A DNA stretch of 64,000 bases. It comes from Symbiodinium natans. Lineage: Eukaryota > Sar > Dinophyceae > Suessiales > Symbiodiniaceae. The DNA lies in assembly GCA_905221605.1 (NCBI GenBank), contig CAJNDS010002366.1, positions 264,001 to 328,000 on the forward strand, read 5' to 3'. The notes below the pieces were generated by a model. It did no database searches. It was not told the DNA's origin and saw only the letters and a program-made list of their open reading frames with translations. Made by a program: the position numbers and the translations under genes. How positions within the stretch are numbered: position 1 is the stretch's first letter; each line of letters begins with the position of its first letter. This document shows positions 36,301 through 48,300 of the stretch, piece after piece.

Positions 36301-39300
36301 GGTCAGCGGTGGTGCTGCTCCCCGCCCACGCGCCTGGGATCGGTGTACTATAGGGTCCTTAGGGTTTAGGGTCCTTAGGGTTTTGGGTTTAGGGTTTAGG
36401 GTTCGGGTTAGGGCGTTAATGCTTTAAAAAGGGTTCTTGGGGGTTTATTATAATAGTATAATTAAACTAGGGTTTTTTGGGGTTATTATAGTATATAAAC
36501 AATTGGTTTGTGGGGGTTTTTATTATAGTAGAATCTAAAGGGGTCGGGGGGGTCGCATTATAGTATAATTAAGATAGGGTTTCTTTGGGGTTTTGTTATA
36601 GTACAATTGTAAAAGGACCCCTATATTACTTGATTTCCTGTTTCGTTTGGGCTTTAGGTTTTGGGCTTGGACTCTAGAGGACTTTGCGACTTTCGCCCGG
36701 AACCCGAATGGCCCAAATCCGTCGTCTAAGCACGAGCCAGCGACACCCCACCCCCTGCACCCTTCGTCTTCTGGTGCCTTTATGGTTTGAACGTTTAGGG
36801 CTTCAGCCCAGAATTTACAAAGCTACTGGCAGGGTTCGAGAACGCGCTCTCGACTCTCGACCGTCTCAGGCTTCATGGGGACATCGGTGCAATTCCAGGA
36901 AGCCGCGAAACTCCGCGAACTCGGGGCACAAGAAAAGCCGGGGAGTTGAGACCCCGCAGCCTGCATCGCATGCGCATACGCAGGGCATGGCTGCTTTGTG
37001 ATAGGTCTGTATACCAGCATGGGCTTATTAGGCCCTAGAATCCCCAAAATCAACCCTATGAGGGCCTTTTTAGGGGGCTTATAGGGTATAATAGCCCGTC
37101 TGTATAAGGCCCGACGTCTTGTTCGGCGTGTTTTCTGGTAGCGCGTGGAGGCATGCTAGATTTGATTTTCTCGTCGGTTTTTGGGAGGCATTGCTATGCG
37201 ATTGTGATTATGCATGTGAGGGTTCAGGAATGCTTCATGGCTTCATGCGTCTGGTGGTGCTGACTTGAATCACCCAAGTTTTCACGGTTTTCGCCATGCC
37301 CCACAGTTCCTTTACCCCCCCTTATAACCCCCCCCCCCCCCTATAGCCTCGCTCATACCCCCATAAACTCTAAACCCCCTAACCCTAAACCCTAAACCCT
37401 AAACCCTAAACCCTAAACCCTAAACCCTAAACCCTAAACCCTAAACCCTAAACCCTAAACCCTAAACCCTAAACCCTAAGCCCTAAACCCTAAACCCTAA
37501 ACCCTAAACCCTAAGCAGCCTGAGAACCCAGGAAGGGCTACATGAGCCCTGGTACGCCTAGTACGCCTACCGCCGGCGCTTGCCAGTGCTCTCCGCAATG
37601 CGCAAGTTTCCGTGTGCTGACACTTGGGAGGGTTTAGGGTTTAGGGTTTAGGGTTTAGGGTTTAGGGTTTAGGGTTTAGGGTTTAGGGCTTACCTTGTTG
37701 GCTGAATCTAGCGAGCCCCATTGCCTCCAAGTTCTTCATTGGCTGGGAGGTTTCAATTCTTCAGGTCTTTGCTGTCCGGAAAGTTTAAGGATTGTTTTGG
37801 GTTTGTATCCGCTTGAGTTTCAGACTTTCAGATGCTGGGTCTTAAAAGGTCTGGAGTTCAGGGAAGCTGGTGCTTTTTTTGTTGAGAAATTTCCGGTGGC
37901 GATTTTGGTGTGAGGACCAACAGCAAGACCCATCCTAGAAACATCCAAAACGGTCCAAAACCATTGACTCTCGGCAATTGCACCCCCAACTCACAATCAG
38001 AAGCTGCCAGACGAAGATGGGACCGGACTGCTGCCATCCTTTCTCAACACCACAAGACCCACGATACTGGCCTCTCAGATTATCGGAATCCCAGGAACAC
38101 ATATACCTAAACCCTAAACCCCCCTTTGTTTGCGCGCCTTGTCTCCGAGGAAGCATCCCCACCTCGGCATGGGGCTCACCTTGCAGGGGGTTTATGCTCG
38201 TTGCAAGTTGGAGGCGCGTGCATTGGACACGGGGGGGGGGGGGCCACGTGGGCTTGGGGAGGTTGTGACTTTAGGTATGTAGGGTTTCGGGGGGGGGGGG
38301 GGGGGGGTGGGGTCTAGGGAAGGAGCTGTTAGTACGGGGGAACAACAGTTTTTATTATTTTATTCATTTTTTTTGTGGGGGGGGGGGGGGGGGGGGGGAG
38401 GGGGGGTTATTCTCGAGTCTTGGAGGTTTCGACCCGCATTAGCAGAGTGCCAATAAAGCCGAATTCTATTTTGCAACCTTAAGGCCTCACATGACTCAAA
38501 GCTGCTGGACATCTGTTGCCGAGGGGCTTTGGCTTGCTGCCTTTTCTGTGGTGCTAAGGAAGCAAATAAGCATTAAGGATTTTGATGCAGCAAATAGCTT
38601 GGGAGGATGTGTGGGGGGGCACCAATCCCCTGGGCCTGAACACTTTGGTGCCCTTTGTTTTCCAAGCAATGCCAGGCCAAGTGCCCCAAGCAGAAGATGT
38701 CTCGACTGTCTTCACTCCTGGAGGAGATTTCAGTGCTGGCGGAGGGGATGAATAGGGACTTCAGGTCTAAGGCTAAGGGTTGTGAAGGGCTTTGGAGCGG
38801 ACTTGAGGTTGAGGAAGAGCTAGGGTTGGTGCACCACACGACCCCACCCTGGGAGGTGTGGACCCCAGAGGCCCTGAATCAACAATGCGGTGGGGTGGTT
38901 GACACCCATTAATCTTCTGGGCAAGGCCGAAGATTTTCCAGATCGCGTGCCCACGGGTGCCCATAATTTGGCATGTCAGACCCGCGCCGGGGGGCGGCTG
39001 CCACCACTTGTCCTTGTGGTGAAGGCGGCGAAGGATCTATCATCCGCTCTTATTAGGACCATCCCCTTATCTTGCATTTGGTGCATGAAGATCCCAAAAC
39101 AGAAAGACAAGTTCAAGCATGATGACGCCGGCTCTTGGCTGTGTGCGCACGCGCGAGCATGTTTCACCAAAATGTTCATGAGGCAAACGCCGTGAGCAGA
39201 AGCAACCGTGACGATCATCTGAAAGTTAAACCATTCAGATGCGATCGCGCCGGCAGCCTGGTATCACTGGTATCCTCCAAACATCAACAAGCAGCCCTTT

Positions 39301-42300
39301 ACCGACCTTAGCGAATCGCATGTAGCATGTAGGCCTCAGAAGGCCTCCAAGTCTCCCAGTCTTCAGAAGTGCTGGATTAGAACCTCTGAAATCATGAGAC
39401 CCTGCCTTCCCAGGACCCGCTCTTCTTCGAGGAGCTGCACCTCGAGCCATCTACGCCTTCTGCAGCCTCCGCGCCCTCCACGCCCGTGCGCAGACGTGGC
39501 CGTCCGCCAGCCTGGAGGGGTCCCCACCCGGAGGCCGCGGCACCAGGGTTTAGGGTTTAGGGTTTGGTGTTTCAGGTTTAGGGTTTAGGGTTTAGGGTTT
39601 AGGGTTTAGGGTTTAGGGGGCTCGCGTTTTCAGTTGGCTGGATTGCCACTTCAAGCCCATGCGACGACATTTCTCACTCATGTGTTGCTGGATTATCCAC
39701 CCCTGCACAAACGTCAAGCTGAACATCAGAGGCCTTAGTTCATTGTTAGTTGGTCTGACCTGGCGTCTCTACTCCATCAAGGTCTGACTACGGGGCTGGG
39801 ATACCCCGCAGTCCTTCCATCAAAGGAGCTGCGACGAATGCTGCCTTCTTTGCGCGTGGCCGCACTGGAGAGGCCCTCCGACACCGAATCCTGAGTCTGG
39901 CTGTTCAGGGGCATGCAGAGTCAGAGGGCCAAGGCACTCGGGGTCATCAGGTCGTGGATCCAGATTGACCCCCCCCAAAAAAAAGCCGAGCCGTGAATGG
40001 GGGTTCTGGTTTTTTGGGGTATTGAGGATGGGCTAATCTCCATCATTACCTGTAAAGGGCCTTTTTAAGGGGCTGTATAGGGTGTAAGAGCCCATGCGGC
40101 CCATGCTGGTTTGAGGGGCTTCACACTCCCCGAGTCGAAGCCTCACCACACAACTCACCCCCCGGCGATGGGAAGGAAAGATTCGGAAAGTTGCTGTCAA
40201 TCCTTATATGCCCTAAACCCCAATCCCTAAACCCTAGCCCTAAACCCTAAACCATAAAGGCTTTTGGTATGTTTCGCGGCTTCAGGATTCCACCATCAAA
40301 CATGTGTAAGCAAGCCGGGGACTGCACCATGAGAAGCTCTCCCCCCACATTAGGGGTACCTTATTGGGGTCCTCATTGTAAGGGGAATCCTACTATTTGG
40401 GGGTCTGTATTAGGGTCCCCTATTTTCGCAATCCCCCACATCACGTCCTTCATCGTTCTTCCGTTCTTCCGGGCCTTCCGCACAGGTTGGCCGCGGCCGT
40501 CGAAACCCACGACCTGCTGCTCCGGCAGGGCATCGTCGACATCCTCGTCATTCCCCTCTTGCGGGAGCCCGCTCAAGTGCAGCTGCTTGAACGCCAGTTT
40601 GGCGCTAGTGTTGCACTATGGCTTTGCGCTATAGCACTCAGTCTAAGAGGTCTAGGCATGCTTTGAACAGAAAGAAATGTGAGGGCGCGTTTTGGGGTTG
40701 GCAACCGTTGCTGCATGGTGTTACTCTTCTCCCCTCTTATCAAAGCCGGTTGGCCTTGAAGAGGGATTTCATACTAACATGCAAGCTGTGCGTGTGCCAG
40801 GTAAACGTGAGTTTTTGAGCGAATACATCACCTTTCATCTCTTGTATTGGAGGGAAGCGAATGGCTTGTGAGCAGAAAGCTGCAGTGAATCTCCTTTTTG
40901 TGCGTTTCTGGTCGAACGATTGGTGCATCAGGGCTCCTCTCGCACAAAGCTGGTGGCTTTGTGGAATCTTTTGCAGCTCGGGACTTGTTTTAAGGGCGTG
41001 ATGGTGTAGATAGATGCCTGAAGAAGGCAGTGTGCAACTGCTCAAGGGTCCGCAGCAGGACTTTCCCTTGACCCAGGCGCCCGCTTCCTACAAGCCAAGG
41101 CAGAAGCAGCAAAGCAAAACCCTACAATCGAACACGCACTTTTAGACTTGTCTAGGGCTCGGACTCGTTGGCAACCCTTAAATTGCCCCATACCCACAGA
41201 CCGCGTCGAAAAGCCCTTCAGAGTCAGAACGCCTTATCCATGTCCCCTATAGCAGCATTTGCTTTGAGAAGTGTCTTTAGGCTAAAACGTCTTCTCAGTC
41301 AGATGATCGCCCCCAGCAGGATGCCCTCAACAACGAAAGCCGCGCGCTGGCCATGGAGCTGGCCATTCCGGCAGCTTGGCGATGCATTTGACCGATATTT
41401 TGGGGAGTTTTATGCCTTTGCCCGAATTTGTTTGGGAGTTTTGGTTTTAGGTTTAAAGGGATGGGACAGAGGGGGGACAGGTTCTGAAAGTGAGGATCCA
41501 CCTCCGACAGTGTTTTTTCAAAGTCTGCTAAGAATCGAGGCAGCCTCTTGGAGCGGTATCGTCATCGTATCTGGTAGTGAGTCTGCAGGCAGTTCTGGAA
41601 GTAAGTTGCGCGGACCATCTGGTGATAAGTCTGGAGTTAGACCTGGCTGTAGACCATGCGGACTCTTTCTCTTTCTGGCATCTTCGGTCCTGTTGGTGCA
41701 CGTGTTGGCTCCTTGGAAGCCCGGTCCGGCGAGAGGGCGACCCGGAAGTCCTCACATTGCACGAGGATGTTGGACAATGCGGATCGTTTTCGCGGCCGAC
41801 GCGGTGGGTCGCTGTGTAGCAGGCGGCTCATGCTTCGAAGGTTCCAAGCCGGCCATCCCGCGAGAGCCATGTGGAAGAAACGCTTCTCCGGCTGCGCCTG
41901 TGTCGTGGCATGGGCGCGTCGGCCAATATTGCAGTTGCATCACAGCAGAGATGCCATCGCTGCATATCGATTTCAGCAAAACATCTGTAGCAGGTGGTGC
42001 GTGCTTTCGGGAGCGGACTGTCGTGCCGCGCATCGAAGCCATGGACCGGAGCACACGTGCTGCGCCGACTGGCTGTGTTCGTGGGCAGCTCTGTTGTCGC
42101 TTTGTTGGCCTTGGCTCGAGCTCTGGGCTTGTGGTCTTGGAGCGTTTTGTGGGTCATCTTGGAGTGCTCTTGGCTTGCTCTTGGCTGTCGGGGTGCTTCT
42201 GTGGAGTGGTGTTGCAGTGTTTGACATCTTCGGCAGAATGGCTGCTAACTTTGGTGTGACCATGATCGTGTGGCTTGAGCGGTGTCATTCTTGCGGGATT

Positions 42301-45300
42301 TGACAGCGGCAGGTGGCGGATGTTCGATGTCTGAGTTGATTCTACTTAGAAGCTGTGCTCATCTGCGGTTGGGCTGGATGGATGCGTTTCACGTGCTAGA
42401 CTTCTACTGCGCCATTTCCACCCCCAATCACGCCAGCATACAAGGATCCAGTTGCAGCGTCACAGCTTGAGAATTCTGGGTCTGCGCTTGTGGATTGGTG
42501 GGTCGCAGGAGAAAACCCACAATCCTAAAGGGCTTAAATCGTGGTTCCAACCCTAAACCCTAAACTCTGAACCCTGAACCCTAAACCCTAAACCCTAAAC
42601 GCTACGTAAACCCTACATCCTAAACCTTAGGTTTCTGCTACCCAGGTTCTCGGGTTGCTCGTGGAGCTCCCCGTGATGGAGATCCACTTCCGGCAGGAGG
42701 GTGTCGGGTTCAGGTACATGCTGTGGAATATTTTTGGGGCCGTGAAAGCACAACACATGCCTCAGACCCCTAAACCCTAAACCCTAAACCCTAAACCCCA
42801 AACCCCAAACCCGAAACCCTAAACCCTAAACCCTAAACCCTAAACCCTAAACCCTAAACCCTAAACCCTAAACCCTAAACCCTAAACCCTAAACCCTAAA
42901 CCCTAAACCCTAAACCCCAGTCCATTCTGCCAGGGCCTTTGGCACCTTCTGGGGGATCTCCGAGATCGGCTGCCTGCAGTGCAGGTGGGGATGGTTAGGG
43001 TTTAGGGTTTAGGGTTTAGGGTTTCGGGTTTCGGGTTTCGGGTTTCGGGTTTGGGTTTAGGGTTTAGGGTTTAGGGTTTAGGGTATAGGGTTTAGGGTTT
43101 AGAGTTTAGGGTTTAGGGTTGCTTCAGGATTCCAAGCTGGGAGTTTTGAGGTTTTGGGGCTTGGTCGGGTCAACATAAGCACACCACACGAACATTTTTG
43201 AGAATCTCAATCAAGCATCAACCTTTCAACCCGCATCCTTCAATACTAAGGCCGGCCTTCAAGAACCGTTAGGAAGTCCTATTCTTTGTGGTGCTTTACT
43301 GTAACTTTAGACCCTTAGCCTTTTTGGGTTCATTGGGTTTCTTGTTAATTTAGAGCTACCCAACTAAGTGCAGCCAAGCATTGAATCCCAGGCACTGCAA
43401 ACCCCCACGCACGAAACAGAAAGCCCCCACCACCTCTGAAGCTCGGAAAGAGCAAATCTCGAGTGGTTTAAGGTTTAGGGTTTAGGGTTTTAGGGTTTTA
43501 GGGTTTTAGGGTTTAGGGTTTAGGGTTTTAGGGTTTAGGGGTAAGCATCGTTACAAGTGGTTTTGGTTGTTCAAAGCAGATTCCGACTGCACGAAAGCCC
43601 CAAGAAGAACAAGGGTGAGAACTTATGAAGTTGCCCCAAGCACATCAAAGCGGCCCAGGTGTTCATACGCCAACTCTGCACAGCATTGCGAAAGCGCGGT
43701 GTGTCTGCGGCCGCTGGCAATCTCCAAATGCGGAGCGAGGTAGCAGCCATTGTCTCCGAGGCAAGGCGGTTGATAAGTGTACTTAAACCCTACACCCTAA
43801 AGTTCATGAAACCCGTAGTCTTCACGTTTCAACTTCAACCGCAGGCCCCCCCCCTATGAAGTTCTAAAGCAAATTGATTGTATGTGCTGCCATTCTCATG
43901 GAGTTGCTTCACTTGCGCGGATGACCTCAGAAACAGCCTGTCTGCCCAAGAACATCGCCCTTCACCCCTTCCCAGGCCTACACGCAAACTCTGGCGACAC
44001 TTTCGCAGTCACACACCACTCAAGTGGCACCCATACGACAGCTGACCCAGATCGATTCAGCACCGCTTTTTTGCCGAAGACGCCGTCTGCCCGCGTTCCG
44101 CGGGCCATGAAAGTGAAGCAAACCAACTGCCTCTTAAGGGTTCTCACGGTTCTTCAGCAGGCTTCTTCTTGCCTATCAGCCCCCCCCAAACGGTCCGAGG
44201 ACTTGCCCCGCCTATGTTGGGGCATCTCTTAGGCCGAGGGTTGCTCGGGGTGCAAAACATGATATGGCAAGATATTGGGCTTCCGAAATTATAGGGGTAC
44301 CTTATCGGGGTGATTATTCTAAGGGGATCTTAGTATTTAGGGGAGGTTTATGTTGATTATCCCCTATTTTTCGTAGGTTCGGACACGCTGGAGGCCTCCG
44401 AGCCAGCAGCGGCGCCAGCAAGCTGTGTGTCATCCAGCGACGAGGAGGCGTTCGCCCCGCTCGGTTTAGGGCATTCGGGATGTACCCAAAAGCGCTTGGG
44501 GCTTTGATCATGTGAGCCATGCTCCGAAGGGGGACGAAATGAACCCCAAAATTGGGGGTCATATACCCTGACCACTATAATTCCCATTAAGGTGTATGAA
44601 CCACAACCCTTTTGGCGTTCATGTAGTCCCCAAGGTTCAAAGTCGACGCGGGCCTCGGTTCGAATCTTTGCAGCCTGAGCCTATAGGTCCTAGGTGCCGG
44701 CATGGGCCATTAAATCCTTAGATTCCCCCTGACCAACCCCGAGAAAGGGCCCAGGGGTTTTAGCGCATAATGGCTATGCAGGGCCTTTTTAAGGGGTTCC
44801 AGGGTATTGTAGGGTAGAATAGCTAGAAAGGGCCTTTCTATGGAGAATAGCCCATATGCAGGGTGGGCTTTCAGGCTCCTCGAAGTAACTACAACCAGAG
44901 GAGATCCTCTCATCCCCCCCCCCGCCCCACCCCCCCCCCCCCCACCCCCCCCCACCCACCCCCCCCCCCCCCTCCCCCCACCCCCGCCCCCCCCCCCCCC
45001 CCCCCCGCGCTGAAGCCAAACCCTAAACTTCCTAAACGCTAAACCCTAACCCTCCTCCCTAAACTTCACCCTAAACCCTAAACCCTAAACCCTAATGTTA
45101 GGGTTCCATTAATAACCCCCCCCCCCCCCTCATCTTGTTTTGGTCCCGGGTGGACAAAAAAATGCGGATTCTGGGGGTCTGGGGGTCTGGGGGTCTGGGG
45201 GGGTCAGCTGTCAGGGTCTGCGTTGCTTTGTCTTGTGAAGGGTTCTAGAAGACAAGCAATCTCAAACGAGATCTGCTTCTCTAAAGACTGAGCCTCGGAG

Positions 45301-48300
45301 CTCTTTCAAGCCAGCTCAGCTGAAAAGTCTTGTCTGCAATGGAACTCTTAAGCCATTTTCAGTAAAATTTTCAATTCCTGGCCGGAAAAATTTTACAATT
45401 ACCACCCCATGATTATTATTATCACCGGACCCCCCTATATAGACTTGTTTACATACATCGGCCCGAAAACCTCCCGAATGGAAAGTAGTCCTCGGCTGGG
45501 AAGCCCTGACAGGACCTTCGGCTGCCAAAAGCCAGAGGGCGCTCGCCATCCACGTGCCGCCCCGGGATCCTGCTCAAGCGGGTCCCGGGAAGATGAGAGA
45601 GGGCTTGCTCGATCTCCGTGCTCTGAGCTTGTGACGCTTTAGGGTTTAGGGTTCAGGGTTCAGGGTTCAGGGTTTTTCTAGCTGGCCCGAAATGATCGTA
45701 TGCTATTTTCAAAGACGGTAATGAGAAGTGTATTTCCCCAGCGACATTGCGACTCCCCACTTCGATGAACTGTCGGAACGCGTGCCAGAGCGCGGGGTTG
45801 CTGCAAGGAAGGCACACGGCGACCATTTCTTTCGATGGAGAAAACTGTTCTGCCGAGTTCTTAGTTGCAGAGCTTGGCAGTCCCTAAAAGCCGGGACCTG
45901 CTCATAACCGTGCACTGGCCCTGTTGAAGTACAGTCTTTCCGAGCTTCAGCGTATCTAGCACTCTTACGCATGGGCTGTTGGTTCCGAATCGATGAATCC
46001 CACAAGCCCATCTTTCACATTGAAGGCTGAAGGCCAGGATTGCATCCGAATCCTCCGACACTCCCTCAACACGCGGAAACTGTCACGCCCAGTACTGGGT
46101 TGTACCCTCAGGACACCTGTCTGTGCCACTTTTGTATTGGGCCTTGCAGTGCAGGAACTGAAAGTAGCTGGCCCGATTCGCTTCCTGGCTGAATTCGGTG
46201 ACGGTTGGATTTTCCTTAGCCCAGCTAGCAGCGTAAACCTCCGAGCCCTGAAGCTTGGGGGAGGGGTTGAGCTTGAGTGCGTGAGTTGTCGGGACCTAGA
46301 GCTCGAAAGTGGCTTGGACTTGCCCTGTGGAGGCAATTGTGGTTGGAATATAATAGGGGGCGGGGGGGGGGGGGGGGTACTATCATCCCTATTACGGACA
46401 CTACAATCCCAATTTAGGATACTCTAATACCGATGAAGGACTGTTAGTACCTCTCGTCAATGAGTCCTCGCATGCCGAAGTAGCCATCTACAGCCCTAAT
46501 ATGGGGGCCTCAATAATTAGAATAGGGTCTTGGGGGGGGGGGGGGGGGGCTCTTGTAGAAAACTAAGAAAGGGACTATATGGGAATACTATTCGTAATTC
46601 TTCCGACCCCTATGTTAAACCTGTTTGGCCTTTTTGGAATCTTCGGATCTTTGTAATTAGACGGCTCAGGGTTTGATATGTTCGATGTGAAGTGGAGAGC
46701 AGACAAGGGCCCCTGTCCGAACTGCCATGGGTGTCGCCGTCACCTTCTTTTTCTTTTTCAAAGTTGGTGTGAGATTCTTCAGGTTGAGACTCTGGGATGT
46801 TACCCCTTCTCCTAACAGTACTTCATAGGGATTCATTAGATTACCCCTGTTATGATCCCTATGGCCCTATGAAAAAAGGCTGTTAGTATAGGGGGGAACA
46901 TCCCAACGCGGGGGGTTTCTGCAGAGGTTTGCCGACGAAGATCCTCCGCCTCATGGTGCGCAAGTCGCCGTGCGGGAGAAGGCCAGTGGATTGCTAGAGC
47001 TTTTGATGGCCACCCTAAACCCTAGACCCTAAACCCTAAACCCTAAACCCTAAACCCTATGCCGTTTAGGGTTTAGGGTGCAAGGTGAGAGGCACACCAA
47101 GCTCCATGACGGAGTTCTGAGCTGAAGCAGAACCCAGCAAAACGATGAGCTCGTAACTGCTATCGCGCGCTTGGGGTCGTGTGACCCCCCCCCCCCCCCG
47201 CCCTTTTGACCATGGATGTCTATCAAGGCCCGAGATGTGGGTTTTGGGTGCCCTGGAGCCCTTAAGCCATCAAACCCTCCGCTGCTTGAGGGTATGCCAG
47301 GCACCAACACCTTTGACCGGTGGGAGATGCGAATCCACAAGCGCCTCATTGACTTGCACTCCCCCTCTGATGTCTGAAGCTCAGCAACATGGATTTTCGT
47401 TAGGAATTGAAGCCCCAGTTACCAGAATCACAAATCTTACTGGGGACTCTTGCATCTGGCACAGATGCAAAAAGCACCCCAATCTAAACCCACAACTCCG
47501 AAAGCTGGTGACCCGTGAATTCAAGTTAGTGGTGTGCTGCTCCTTGGCCCGGGCGGACTCTAAATGCGCAAAAGCGACATGCCGATTGCATCACATATTT
47601 GAAGTCTTGCTCGGCGCATACCGAAAAGATTGGTGCCGTCGGTGGTTTTTGTCGCTTCGACTTTCGCGTTTGGGAACACCTTGCAGACATCGTTCTTTAC
47701 AGTGATTAGCAGGGTTCTCATGCTGGAACCTCGTTTTTGTACGGCAGTTCCTGCCTTCTCTGCCTGGGGGTTCAATTTCCCAAAAGTAGATGGGGCACAT
47801 CCTTGCCAATGAAGCCTATTTGTTTTCAGAACTGTTAAAATGTTGGCGTTCCTGACATGCTCGAAGGCACTGAAAGTTTGCTTTGGCACCTCTTGCCTCC
47901 TCCTCCCTCTCCCTCATCTCCTTCTCCCCAGTTGGTGCACTAGCCCCAAGAAGAGCTGATGTGCTGGTGACACTCACCTCGCATCTGGGCCCGACGTCTT
48001 CCCGGTAGCATCTGATGCTCACCTGTCAGGGTTGAGGGTTTAGGGTTTAGGGTTCAGGGCCAGCTGGTAGCTGGCCTCGGGGAGTGGATTCATGCTCGTG
48101 ACGCTCGCGCAGTTCTGAGGCAGGTGTTGCTCAGGTCCCTCGCCTTGTGGCTGGCTGTACGCCATGGGGCAGCTGATTCGTGCCGGAGCTTGTTGAGTGT
48201 ACACTATCCTCGTGGCCGGCCTGAGATGATCTCGCGTTGCGTCAGGCTCCGTCCAGGGCAGCTGATGATGCTCAAATTGAGGATGCTTTGTGCACCTGAT

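Noticed and set aside
36957-36980. Resemblance to RPS20 exon 3 (CCTGCATCGCATGCGCATACGC)
   Set aside because: Similarity stops after about 18 bases with an internal mismatch, and the downstream SSRD coding part is absent; likely chance or a very decayed fragment.
41168-42259. Open frame of 363 codons on the + strand
   Set aside because: It has no recognisable domain, the minus strand is also open in several frames, and a phase-compatible exon (41303-41370) uses a different frame through it. Probably GC-rich chance ORF.
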